Source of the DNA: an uncultured Treponema sp.
GTDB lineage: Bacteria; Spirochaetota; Spirochaetia; Treponematales; Treponemataceae
Direction of reading: 5' to 3'
Assembly: GCA_937915735.1 (NCBI GenBank)
Contig: CALGGS010000171.1
Coordinates: 1-52,847 of the forward strand
DNA: 52,847 nucleotides
Both the position numbers and the translations under genes were made by a program. Positions 8,442-16,266 of this stretch are shown here, piece after piece. How positions within the stretch are numbered: the first letter of the stretch is position 1; every line of letters starts with the position of its first letter. Under the pieces are notes generated by a model. The model had not been told where the DNA came from. It saw nothing but the letters and a program-made list of their open reading frames with translations, and did not search any database.

Positions 8442-9391
8442 TTTTTTTCTCCTAGAGAATATTGTTTCATTTTGGCTTTTACATCTTCCATGCAGGCGGT
8501 GACTTTCACGCGGGGAATTGAGCAGAAAATTTCGACCAAATCTTTGTCTAACTGTGTTCCGGCGACAAGTCGAAGTTCGGCGATTGCATTTTCGTAAGGA
8601 AGACTCGCCCTGTAAGAGCGTGCCATTGTGATTGCAGAATATGTATCTGCCAGCGCCAAAATTCGGGCAGGAAGGGGAATTTCTTTTCCCTTGAGATGAT
8701 AATAGCCTTCTCCGTCAATCCTCTCATGATGATATTTGACCCATTTCATAACAGTTTTGAGAGAAGAAATTTTTTCGAATATTTCGACACAAAGCTCAGG
8801 GTATTTATGAATCATCTCTAATTCTTCTGGAGAAAGCTTACCTTTTTTGGAAATTAGCTTGTGGGAAATTCCTAGCTTTCCGATGTCAATTAAAAGAGAG
8901 GCATATTGAAGGTTGTTCGGATTAATTGAAATTCTATCCAAAAGTGGCAGGTAATCGTACATCAGCATCGTGAGGTTCTGTACGAGAAGAGAGTGACCGT
9001 CAAGGTTTTCGTCTTCGGCTTCGATTACGCAGACAAGGTTTTCGATAATTTGAAGGGCATTTTCGCTGGCGCCCCGCATCTGAAAAAATCCCCAAAGGAG
9101 CACAAAAACAAAAACTACGGAAGCAGCGAAATACAAGCTTCCGAATAAAATGCGAAGAACTTCATCTCGATAAATAAAAACTCCAAGAACTACGAGAACT
9201 AACGCTATAAAAACGACTAAAATTGTCATTAATAATTTAGATTTTTCGTTTTTATAGATTGCATCCGGACGCAGGAAAAGCCGGCGTATTGAGGCAATAA
9301 TCGCACAAGCAAGAATTATTAGCCCTGAGAGAATAAAATATTGTGATAAGAGACTCGGATTTATCTGTTCAAATTGATTATAAGTGTTCAT
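8438..9391 (-). CDS. Membrane protein with a degenerate HD-GYP domain
   Basis: 317 aa. Three membrane helices (about 15-35, 53-73, 83-103) precede an HD-GYP-type domain (110-310). The domain keeps HHERIDGEGY (221-230), the LALADTYSAIT motif with Asp249, and the fold-defining GKLGIS. It lacks two metal ligands: the HD His is Ile168 (LIDIGK instead of LHDIGK), and the second-helix His is Tyr197 (HKYPEL instead of HKHPEL). GYP reads GYY. Catalytic c-di-GMP phosphodiesterase activity is therefore doubtful; a binding or regulatory role is possible. A GAGGGGG ribosome-binding site precedes the ATG. It sits between the diguanylate cyclase and the binding protein in one operon. Confidence 0.8.
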   Translation of the reverse strand: MNTYNQFEQINPSLLSQYFILSGLIILACAIIASIRRLFLRPDAIYKNEKSKLLMTILVVFIALVLVVLGVFIYRDEVLRILFGSLYFAASVVFVFVLLWGFFQMRGASENALQIIENLVCVIEAEDENLDGHSLLVQNLTMLMYDYLPLLDRISINPNNLQYASLLIDIGKLGISHKLISKKGKLSPEELEMIHKYPELCVEIFEKISSLKTVMKWVKYHHERIDGEGYYHLKGKEIPLPARILALADTYSAITMARSYRASLPYENAIAELRLVAGTQLDKDLVEIFCSIPRVKVTACMEDVKAKMKQYSLGEKK

Positions 9392-9403
9392 ATTAGCCCC
9401 CTC

Positions 9404-10570
9404 TTACGCATCCCCGGGAAGTGTTTCTGATGTAAAGGTTATCTGATTTTTTCCAGCTCGTTTTGACTCGTAAAGAGCTTCGTCAGCCCGTTTGTAGGCA
9501 TTGTCAATATCACGGTCAGACAAAGTTAGTTCTGTTACGCCGATAGATGCGTGGATTCCGTTCAGTCCGTCAAATTTTACAGAATTCAGAGATTCAAGCA
9601 GTTTTTTTAGGAATGATGTTACTTCTGTTATGGAATTCTTTCCTTGCAAAAGAACGATGAATTCATCGCCACCAAGTCGTCCAGCATAACTATGGGGAGT
9701 ATTCAAATTCCATTTTCCAATTTTTTCTTTGTCTTCAGGATCCAGGCCCAGATGATTTAGAAGAGTTGTTCCGACAGTCTGAATTACCTTATCACCCATC
9801 TGATGACCTAAGTTGTCGTTTATCTGCTTGAATTCATCCAAATCGATAAGCACGAGAACTCTATATTCTGATTTTCCGTGCTTTAATATTTCTTCTGTGG
9901 TTGAAAAAAATCTTCCGCGGTTCAAAAGACCTGTGAGAGCGTCAAAGCTAGATTTTATTTCGAGTTCCCGCTGAATTTTCAAATCCCGCTGATAGAGAAT
10001 GAACTGAGAAAGCCTTGTTCTTTGGAATGTGTAGTGAAGTCCAATTGCAAGAGTGATAACTATTACCGCATTGTAGGTATCATGATAGGCGATGGAAAAA
10101 GTTTTAAAGTTGTAAGAGGTCAAAAGGAAAATCGTAACGCTGAGAAGTGAAAGCCCAAGCAAAAAAATCATATTTCCGATGTAAGAAAGAGCCGTCAAAG
10201 CAAGCAAGATAAGGAACATCGTCGCCGGCATATAAGGTTCTGCTACAGAACAAATAATGCCATAAGACAACAGCATAAAGATGCTTGCAAAAACTGCCAG
10301 ATGATTGTGCTTTTCTATATGTTTTGGAAAAAATAAAATCCAGATTTCAAAAGCGATGCTGGCGAAAAAATAAGTCGCATAAAGGGGGATTCGCTCCTCG
10401 TTTACTCCGAAAAGATTTAAATACGAAAAAACAAGATAAAGTAAGTTAATAAGAAAAAACCAGGTATTTAGAATTGCGATATGCTTTCGGTTTGTCTGGC
10501 GGATTAAATCCGCGCACTCAAAGTACGATTCTTTTGCATATCCATAGAAAATAAAGCTTCGTGTAGTCAT
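9404..10570 (-). CDS. Membrane diguanylate cyclase (GGDEF)
   Basis: 388 aa. About six membrane helices occupy residues 35-190, with no recognisable periplasmic sensor domain. The GGDEF domain (about 210-380) is intact: FDALTGLLNRGRFF, LIDLDEFKQINDNLGHQMGD and the signature AGRLGGDEF. It should make c-di-GMP from two GTP. No RxxD inhibitory site lies right before the signature. It is the first gene of the operon with the degenerate HD-GYP protein (12 nt gap) and the solute-binding lipoprotein. Its promoter is back to back with that of tatD. Confidence 0.88.
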   Translation of the reverse strand: MTTRSFIFYGYAKESYFECADLIRQTNRKHIAILNTWFFLINLLYLVFSYLNLFGVNEERIPLYATYFFASIAFEIWILFFPKHIEKHNHLAVFASIFMLLSYGIICSVAEPYMPATMFLILLALTALSYIGNMIFLLGLSLLSVTIFLLTSYNFKTFSIAYHDTYNAVIVITLAIGLHYTFQRTRLSQFILYQRDLKIQRELEIKSSFDALTGLLNRGRFFSTTEEILKHGKSEYRVLVLIDLDEFKQINDNLGHQMGDKVIQTVGTTLLNHLGLDPEDKEKIGKWNLNTPHSYAGRLGGDEFIVLLQGKNSITEVTSFLKKLLESLNSVKFDGLNGIHASIGVTELTLSDRDIDNAYKRADEALYESKRAGKNQITFTSETLPGDA

Positions 10571-10601
10571 AATTTATTGATAATCCATTTTACAGTGAAA
10601 A

Positions 10602-10629
10602 ATTATATTTCGCAAATTTAAATTTTCAA
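10602..10629 (-). promoter_or_regulatory. Promoter of the diguanylate cyclase operon
   Basis: On the minus strand TTGAAA (plus 10624-10629), 16 bp, and TATAAT (plus 10602-10607). The predicted start lies about 25 nt before the ATG at 10570. Confidence 0.65.
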
Positions 10630-10630
10630 T

Positions 10631-10659
10631 TTGACAACTCAGAATTTCTCTGCTAAAAT
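10631..10659 (+). promoter_or_regulatory. Strong sigma70-type promoter upstream of tatD
   Basis: TTGACA (10631-10636), a 17-bp spacer and TAAAAT (10654-10659). It abuts the opposite promoter at 10602-10629, so the two transcription units may compete for polymerase. Predicted transcription start is near 10666. Confidence 0.75.
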
Positions 10660-10665
10660 TATGTA

Positions 10666-10729
10666 ATAAAGAAAAGAGCATAAAAGCTCAAATCTCATCG
10701 TGAATCTCCGCTTTTGGTGGGGATTTTTT
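10666..10729 (+). ncRNA. Candidate leader RNA/attenuator or small RNA before tatD
   Basis: From the predicted start near 10666 the transcript contains a small hairpin GAGC-ATAAAA-GCTC and then AATCTCC (10703-10709) pairing with GGGGATT (10719-10725), followed by six T (10724-10729). This resembles an intrinsic terminator placed 28 nt before the tatD start, so the unit may give a roughly 64-nt RNA and attenuated read-through into tatD. No riboswitch class was recognised. Confidence 0.45.
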
Positions 10730-10757
10730 ATCGTATCTATCTATTTGGAAGAAAGCC

Positions 10758-11540
10758 ATGCAATTTTTTGATACTCACGCCCACATTGGGCTCATTTATG
10801 AGGACCCAATCGAACAGTTGCGCGTTATTCAAAAGGCAAAACTTGCCGGAGTAACGCGAATCGTAAGCATTAACAACAGTCTCCACGACTTTAAAAAAGT
10901 CTATCCGAACATCAAGGCAATTCCCGGTGTTTACCATGCCGTCGGTGTTGCTCCTGTCGAAGTTATGAATCCTGGTAAAGACTGGGTTCAGACTATCGAA
11001 GAAGGTCTTAAATTGCCGAATGTTGTAGCAGTAGGTGAATGTGGCCTCGATTACTACAAGCAGTTTGGTGACAAACGAAGGCAGACGGAGCTTTTTATTA
11101 CTCAACTCGAAATAGCAAAAAAATACGACAAGCCTGTAATCATTCATAGCCGTGAAGCCGGAAAAGATGTTTTTGACATTCTCAAAGAGCGAATTCCACC
11201 AGCCGGAGCAATTTTGCATTGTTACGGAGAGGATGCCGCTTATGCAAAAAAATGTCTTGAGGCTGGACTCGATGTTTATTTTTCTTTCGCAGGAAATTTG
11301 ACTTACCGAAACGCGCGGAATTTGCACGAGACGGTTCTGAATATTCCTGTCGAGCGAATGTTAATCGAAACAGAAAGTCCGTTTATGGTTCCGGCGGAAT
11401 ACAGGGAACGAAAAAGAGCAATGCCAGAATATTTGCCGTCAACAGCAAGATTTTTGTCAGAAATGCTTGAGATGGACTTGGAAGAGCTCAGCAAGATTTT
11501 GTGGACGAACAGCTGCAAAATCTTCAGGTTGCCGGAGTAA
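10758..11540 (+). CDS. tatD: TatD-family metal-dependent hydrolase/DNase
   Basis: 260 aa, the usual TatD length. Metal ligands in order: HAH at 7-9 (FDTHAHIG), Glu94 in VGECGLDYY, His130 in PVIIHSREAG, His154 in ILHCYG. The last ligand, normally Asp in ETDSP, is Glu206 here (LIETESPF), a conservative change that may alter metal preference. Family members are 3'-5' nucleases on DNA or RNA acting in the cytosol. A GGAAG ribosome-binding site lies 9-13 nt before the ATG. The methyltransferase gene follows after 9 nt, so tatD likely heads a run of tightly spaced genes to 14222. Confidence 0.88.
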   Translation: MQFFDTHAHIGLIYEDPIEQLRVIQKAKLAGVTRIVSINNSLHDFKKVYPNIKAIPGVYHAVGVAPVEVMNPGKDWVQTIEEGLKLPNVVAVGECGLDYYKQFGDKRRQTELFITQLEIAKKYDKPVIIHSREAGKDVFDILKERIPPAGAILHCYGEDAAYAKKCLEAGLDVYFSFAGNLTYRNARNLHETVLNIPVERMLIETESPFMVPAEYRERKRAMPEYLPSTARFLSEMLEMDLEELSKILWTNSCKIFRLPE

Positions 11541-11549
11541 AAAAACAAA

Positions 11550-12665
11550 ATGATGGAAAATAAATCATATTATTCAGATAAGATTCGTGCTATCGACGCG
11601 AAAATCGAGGCAATCAAAATAGCTTTTTCTCCGATGACCTTTCAGGCAATCCGTGCGTTAATCGAGCTTGGTCTTTTGCAGATGGTTTCAGACAGCGGAG
11701 ACGAGGGAATTTCAATCAAGGAGCTTTCTGAAAAATCTGGTGTTTCTGAATATGGTGTTGGTGTTCTTGCAGAAATGGCGCTGGGCATGGGTGTGCTTAA
11801 AATCAAGTCTGAAAATTGCGACGATGAAAGCAAGTCTGGCTTGGGCAAGCTTGTTCTTGGCAAAATCGGTTGGTTCTTGCTTGAAGACGACTGCACGCGC
11901 GTTAATTTTAACTTTACCAACGACATCTGCTACAAGGGCGCTTTTAATCTTATCGACTCAATAAAAAACGGAAAGCCAGAAGGTTTAAAGGTTTTCGGCG
12001 AAAAATGGACGACGGTTTACGAGGCTCTTTCAACTCTTCCTGAGCGTGAAAAAAAATCCTGGTTTGAATTCGACCATTTTTATTCAGATGTCGCTTTCCC
12101 GGAGGCTCTTCCAATCGTCTACAAAAATAAGCCGAAAAAGCTTTTTGACATTGGCGGAAACACCGCAAAATGGGCAATCGCAAGCTGTAAATATGACAGC
12201 GATGTTCATGTTACAATCGTAGATTTACCAGGACAGACCGCTGTTGCCGAAAAAAATGTAAAGGATGCGGGCTTTGAGGGACGAGTCAGCTTTGTAAGCG
12301 GAAATGTTCTCGACACAGAAACAAAATTGCCTGCTGGAGCCGATGCTGTCTGGATGAGCCAGTTCTTGGATTGTTTTTCTCTTCATCAGATTACGAAAAT
12401 CCTTACAAAAATCTACAATTCGGTTGATGAAAACTGCGATATTTTCGTTATGGAGCCTCTTTGGGATATGCAAAAATACGAGGGCGAAAGCTACGCATTG
12501 CAGGCAACGAGCCTTTATTTTACCTGCATTGCCAACGGAAACAGCAAAATGTACCGTTACGGCGAGTTGGTCGAAGCAATTGAAAAAGCGGGCTTTAGCC
12601 TTGTTACCGCACATCACAACTTGGGAAGTAACTTCTATTCGATTTTGAATTTCAGAAAGAAATGA
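11550..12665 (+). CDS. SAM-dependent O-methyltransferase-like protein (winged-helix + class I MTase)
   Basis: 371 aa. Residues 20-105 are a winged-helix dimerisation domain as in plant/antibiotic O-methyltransferases (FQAIRALIELGLLQMV, SIKELSEKSGVSEYGVGVLAEMA). Residues 190-365 are a Rossmann methyltransferase: motif I PKKLFDIGGNTAKWAI (an N-T variant of the usual GxGxG), acidic motif VTIVDLPGQ, then RVSFVSGNVLD and AVWMSQFLDCF. Enzymes of this kind occur in aryl-polyene and similar clusters and methylate a hydroxyl on an aromatic head group; the substrate here is unknown. It overlaps the next gene by 4 nt (ATGA), so the two are translationally coupled. A second ATG lies at 11553. Confidence 0.75.
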   Translation: MMENKSYYSDKIRAIDAKIEAIKIAFSPMTFQAIRALIELGLLQMVSDSGDEGISIKELSEKSGVSEYGVGVLAEMALGMGVLKIKSENCDDESKSGLGKLVLGKIGWFLLEDDCTRVNFNFTNDICYKGAFNLIDSIKNGKPEGLKVFGEKWTTVYEALSTLPEREKKSWFEFDHFYSDVAFPEALPIVYKNKPKKLFDIGGNTAKWAIASCKYDSDVHVTIVDLPGQTAVAEKNVKDAGFEGRVSFVSGNVLDTETKLPAGADAVWMSQFLDCFSLHQITKILTKIYNSVDENCDIFVMEPLWDMQKYEGESYALQATSLYFTCIANGNSKMYRYGELVEAIEKAGFSLVTAHHNLGSNFYSILNFRKK

Positions 12666-13318
12666 AAATCTATATTACAAAATTCAGCAGTTTCACACCT
12701 TCTCCTGAAAATCCTTCGGAAACGCCGAAGCTGCCTTATGTTGACGCTCTTTTTAAACGGCGGCTTTCTCAAATCACGCGAATGACGATAGAAGCTGTTC
12801 ATGGACTTGTCGAAGACGACGAAAAAAATGCGAATTTAAAGCTCGTTTTTGCTTCATTTCGGGGCGAGATTGCTCGTCAATTAAAAATCAACAGGGGCTT
12901 AATCGAAGATGCCGAGATTATGCCAGCTCAATTTTCGATTTCGGTCTTTAACACACCGCCTGCGGCAACGACAATCGCTCTTAAAATGAAGGCGGGCTAC
13001 ACGGCGATTTATCCAAGCGAGGACAATTTTTCTTCGTGTATTTTGGCGGCTGCGAGCGGAATTTTAGCTCCTGTTGAGCACCGCGAAGGGGAAACATCTC
13101 ATAAAATCATTTTTGCGTATGCTGACGAAAAAATTCCTGATGAATATAAGGATGTCGCCGGCTACACAGATGAGCTTCCGCTTGCGTTTGCCTGTATTTT
13201 TTCGACAGAAAATTCAGACGGAGCGATAGAAGTTGATTTATCCGAAGAAAATCTTTCAGGAATTGCTAAAGTGCCAAAAGATTTTTTAGATTTTCTTCTA
13301 AAGAAGCAAAGGGGATAG
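12662..13318 (+). CDS. Beta-ketoacyl synthase N-terminal-like protein (chain-length-factor type, Ketoacyl-synt_2)
   Basis: 218 aa, far shorter than a full ketosynthase (about 410). The pattern LVFASFRGEIARQL, PAQFSISVFNTPPAATTIA, YPSEDNFSSCILAA and HKIIFAYADEKIPDEY matches the Ketoacyl-synt_2 (pfam13723) family, found almost only in aryl-polyene-type clusters, where it partners a full ketosynthase as a chain-length factor. The usual HNA is FNT here and no catalytic Cys is seen at the expected place, so it should not condense by itself. It is coupled to the methyltransferase upstream and lies 1 nt before the next gene. No complete partner ketosynthase is in the window. Confidence 0.75.
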   Translation: MKIYITKFSSFTPSPENPSETPKLPYVDALFKRRLSQITRMTIEAVHGLVEDDEKNANLKLVFASFRGEIARQLKINRGLIEDAEIMPAQFSISVFNTPPAATTIALKMKAGYTAIYPSEDNFSSCILAAASGILAPVEHREGETSHKIIFAYADEKIPDEYKDVAGYTDELPLAFACIFSTENSDGAIEVDLSEENLSGIAKVPKDFLDFLLKKQRG

Positions 13319-13319
13319 T

Positions 13320-14222
13320 GTGAAAAGATTTCTAATTTTAATCTGCATTTTGTTCTCATTTCGAGTTAATGCTTCGGCTTTGAGCTTTTCACCAAGGGTT
13401 TTTGAATCTTCTTTGAGCGAAAAAAATGCTCTTTCCCATTTTTCCCTAAACGCTTCGAGCAGTCGGGAAGAAGATGAAGAGACCGCAGAGGATTTGTTTG
13501 CATGGTTTGTTGTAATATGCGTCGTAGCGCTTGGAGTTTGTTATTATTGGTTCAATACCGTACGATTTTTAGATTATCCATATCAGGACGATGAAACAGT
13601 CTCCCCTGCGGACGGAAATTATGTCGCACGAGGCTCTATTTCTGGTCTTGTCTTAACGCTGCCGTCTTACAGCAAAAATCGCTTTTCTTTTGATACATCT
13701 CTTGTTTATCTTCACAATCTCGGAATTGGGAATGAGACCCGTTTTGAAGGTCTTTTGTTCCCATACATTGGTCCGTATTTTGAAAATCTTGCCTTAGGAA
13801 AATTTTACACGAACGGAACTTATGATTTTGAAAAATCTGGCTTTCGTGACAATATAAAACTTGGCGGACAAATTTCTCTTTTGCAGACAAACATTTTAAG
13901 TGCCGCTTTTTTGATTCAATATACGACCTGGCGGGGAAATGGCTTTGAAGATTTTAAAACTGGATGTAATGTCGGACTTCTGCTCAGGTCATATCCTGTA
14001 AAGCCTCTTGTAATCGAATGGAAAATGGGATGCCATAATTACAAGCACGATTTTTCTGTCTTTGAAAGCGATTTGCATTTTGGTTTTACGCACGGTCCTT
14101 ATGAATTTTTTGCATCCTGGAAATATTTTAATTTTTATAACAGCGAAAACGACAATTATTTTAAAGATTTTTCTGGTGCTTCAATCGGAATAAGAAGATA
14201 TTTTTGCTTACCGCATTCTTAA
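13320..14222 (+). CDS. Secreted, probably outer-membrane-associated protein, unknown family
   Basis: 300 aa, GTG start 1 nt after the preceding stop, which places it in the same operon. A signal peptide ends near residue 19 (FRVNASA). A second hydrophobic segment at 60-80 (AWFVVICVVALGVCYYWF) follows an acidic stretch. From residue 105 the sequence alternates Tyr/Phe-rich strands (SFDTSLVYLHNLGIG, PYEFFASWKYFNFY) and ends in IGIRRYF, a pattern resembling a small outer-membrane beta-barrel with a C-terminal aromatic residue region. The family is not recognised. Position suggests a link to export or placement of the product of the upstream enzymes, but that is conjecture. Confidence 0.6.
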   Translation: MKRFLILICILFSFRVNASALSFSPRVFESSLSEKNALSHFSLNASSSREEDEETAEDLFAWFVVICVVALGVCYYWFNTVRFLDYPYQDDETVSPADGNYVARGSISGLVLTLPSYSKNRFSFDTSLVYLHNLGIGNETRFEGLLFPYIGPYFENLALGKFYTNGTYDFEKSGFRDNIKLGGQISLLQTNILSAAFLIQYTTWRGNGFEDFKTGCNVGLLLRSYPVKPLVIEWKMGCHNYKHDFSVFESDLHFGFTHGPYEFFASWKYFNFYNSENDNYFKDFSGASIGIRRYFCLPHS

Positions 14223-14249
14223 AATTATGCAAATTCTGAATTTCCGTGT

Positions 14250-14255
14250 TATAAT
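14250..14255 (+). promoter_or_regulatory. -10 box implying a leaderless start
   Basis: TATAAT ends 8 nt before the ATG at 14264. No Shine-Dalgarno sequence is present and the -35 region is weak. Confidence 0.45.
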
Positions 14256-14263
14256 ATCTGATT

Positions 14264-15319
14264 ATGGATACATTCTTCAGGGATAACGAGATTCAGACAG
14301 ACAAGGTTAGCGGGGCATACGCCAAGCAAACAATGGATTCTTACGCTTCATTTTTAGTTCAGTTTGAGGCGGATTTTAGCTTTGCTCTTATCGACATAGA
14401 CAATTTCACTTACATAAACGACGCTTTCGGACGGGCTGGCGGTGATAAAATTCTCTACGATGTTGCGACTACCATAAACGAAATAATTAACGGAAAAGGG
14501 ATTTTAGCCCGAAACAAAGGCGATGAATTCTCTCTAATTTTAAAAGATATTATTGATTACGATGAAATTTGGAACATTTGCCATGAAATTCTCGTAAAAG
14601 TAAACGAAATTTCCCTTCCAGAAGTTGGAAATCAGACTTTAACGGTGACAATCGGACTTGCCCGCTTTCCGGAAAATTCCCGTCATCTTGACGATTTAAT
14701 TTCTTGTGCTGAAAAAGCCCTTTATCGCGGAAAAACAAAGGGGCGAAACTGCTTTATCATTTATCTCCCAGAAAAACATGCGAGCATCGTTCCAAAGAGC
14801 GAAAAACAAAAGGCTGTCGGTTCCCTGAATCTTCACTCAAATGTTTGCAAATATCTTACGGCCGGCGATGATTTAAAAGCTGGAATCTCAAATCTTTTTA
14901 ATTTTTTAAGCTCTTACTTCGAGATTGACCATATCTGTATTCAGGCGAACGAAAAGCTTCTCTTCCAAAAAATTCATCAGCGCTCTACAAACAAAAAATT
15001 CGACTACATTCCAAACGAATTGATTGAGCAGAGCATAAACCAGCTCACCGGCATTTTCTATATGAGCGATACAAAAAATCTTTTAAGGGCAAAAAAAGAT
15101 TTTCTTTATGAGATTTTTGAGAATCAGGAAATTACTTCAAGCTGTTTTGCAGATATTTCTTATCGGGACGAAAAGTTTGGCTATCTGCGTGTTGATATGA
15201 CAGGAACAGAAAAAGACAGCCGATTGCTCCAATATTCAGATATTGATTTGTTTTTGAATGCGGCCCGAACACTGGCACTTATTTTACATTATACTGGAAA
15301 AAGGGTGGAGGAGTTATAA
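14264..15319 (+). CDS. GGDEF-domain protein with altered signature (KGDEF) and GAF-like C-terminus
   Basis: 351 aa, soluble. The GGDEF domain is N-terminal (about 10-165): FALIDIDNFTYINDAFG, GGDKILYDVA, then ARNKGDEFSLIL, where the first Gly of the signature is Lys. Some cyclases tolerate change at this position, but Lys is unusual, so activity is uncertain. Residues 200-345 resemble a GAF-like sensor (GISNLFNFLSSYFEIDHICIQ, and a C-terminal long helix). The order is inverted compared with most cyclases, whose sensor precedes GGDEF. The PilZ-like gene starts 1 nt after its stop, with the ribosome-binding site GGAGGAG inside this gene. Confidence 0.75.
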   Translation: MDTFFRDNEIQTDKVSGAYAKQTMDSYASFLVQFEADFSFALIDIDNFTYINDAFGRAGGDKILYDVATTINEIINGKGILARNKGDEFSLILKDIIDYDEIWNICHEILVKVNEISLPEVGNQTLTVTIGLARFPENSRHLDDLISCAEKALYRGKTKGRNCFIIYLPEKHASIVPKSEKQKAVGSLNLHSNVCKYLTAGDDLKAGISNLFNFLSSYFEIDHICIQANEKLLFQKIHQRSTNKKFDYIPNELIEQSINQLTGIFYMSDTKNLLRAKKDFLYEIFENQEITSSCFADISYRDEKFGYLRVDMTGTEKDSRLLQYSDIDLFLNAARTLALILHYTGKRVEEL

Positions 15320-15320
15320 T

Positions 15321-16244
15321 ATGGCTAATGTAGAAAAAGGGGAAACTCAGGAACTAATCATAGAAGGTCGAAAGACTTTTTTTATCTCTCCAGATCCGTC
15401 GCTTTTGCCAGAAACTTATCTTGAAGATTATATGGCTCGCGGCTACGAAACTTATATCATCGGTGATGACAGATATTGTCCTCTTAAGGCAAAGGTTGAA
15501 GTCATTATTGAGACCTTTACCGACTCAATTTTGTTTTTTTATGTCGACAGCCAGGTTAAAGGCGTTAAATGGGAAAAATACATAAAAGAGCTTCAGCAGA
15601 AATATATGGGGAGAATTCTAATTGGAGTTCTTTATTTAAAGAGGCAGAACGAAGAAGAAAAAAAGAATCTTGAAAAATATTATCTCTTTGATGTCGGAAT
15701 TCAGTGCGGTTGTATTGCACTTGAATATCAAAAAAACAAAAATTTTGCCCTTATCGACAAAGTAATGTTTGCGAATCAGGCTTGCGGACGGCGAAAAAAC
15801 ATCCGTGCAATTTGCGATACCAGGAGCAGGGTCAGCTTTATTACGAAACGCGGTCAGGTTAAGGGAAGCGTTCTGGATGTCAGTATGAGCCATTTTTCTT
15901 GCATTTTTGACAAGACTCTCGACATAAAGCTTTACGAAAAAGTCGAAAAAATGCTTCTGAATCTGAACGGACTTCATTTTGCTACTGATGCGATTCTCGT
16001 TATGCAACGACCAAAAAACGGAGTCACTCTTAATGTTTTCGTTTTTTCGAATTCAATGGGACAGCAAGGCGTTGAAAGCGACATTCAGCCACGACTTCTG
16101 GAGCGAATTTACCAGCTTACGAGCGACAAGGCAAAATCCCTTATGCGATACAAATTTGATGAAGCGCGAAAGGATTTACGCCGTTATATGACGGATGACG
16201 AGCTTTGGGATGCCGGCTTCAGGGATTATGAGTCAGATGACTAA
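15321..16244 (+). CDS. PilZ-like c-di-GMP effector candidate
   Basis: 307 aa. The ATG at 15321 is chosen because GGAGGAG lies 7 nt upstream; an earlier in-frame start at 15258 would overlap the cyclase by 62 nt. Residues 1-150 are an uncharacterised alpha/beta region with YETYIIGDDRYCPL and a Lys/Glu-rich helix. Residues 155-250 look like a PilZ barrel: RRKNIRAICDTRSRVSF with Arg residues in the RxxxR region, then GSVLDVSMSHFSCIF, a variant of D/NxSxxG without the Gly. A helical tail of about 50 aa follows. Pairing with the GGDEF gene supports a c-di-GMP role; direct binding is unproven. Confidence 0.65.
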   Translation: MANVEKGETQELIIEGRKTFFISPDPSLLPETYLEDYMARGYETYIIGDDRYCPLKAKVEVIIETFTDSILFFYVDSQVKGVKWEKYIKELQQKYMGRILIGVLYLKRQNEEEKKNLEKYYLFDVGIQCGCIALEYQKNKNFALIDKVMFANQACGRRKNIRAICDTRSRVSFITKRGQVKGSVLDVSMSHFSCIFDKTLDIKLYEKVEKMLLNLNGLHFATDAILVMQRPKNGVTLNVFVFSNSMGQQGVESDIQPRLLERIYQLTSDKAKSLMRYKFDEARKDLRRYMTDDELWDAGFRDYESDD

Positions 16245-16266
16245 TCTTTTTGATTTCTGTCGTTTG

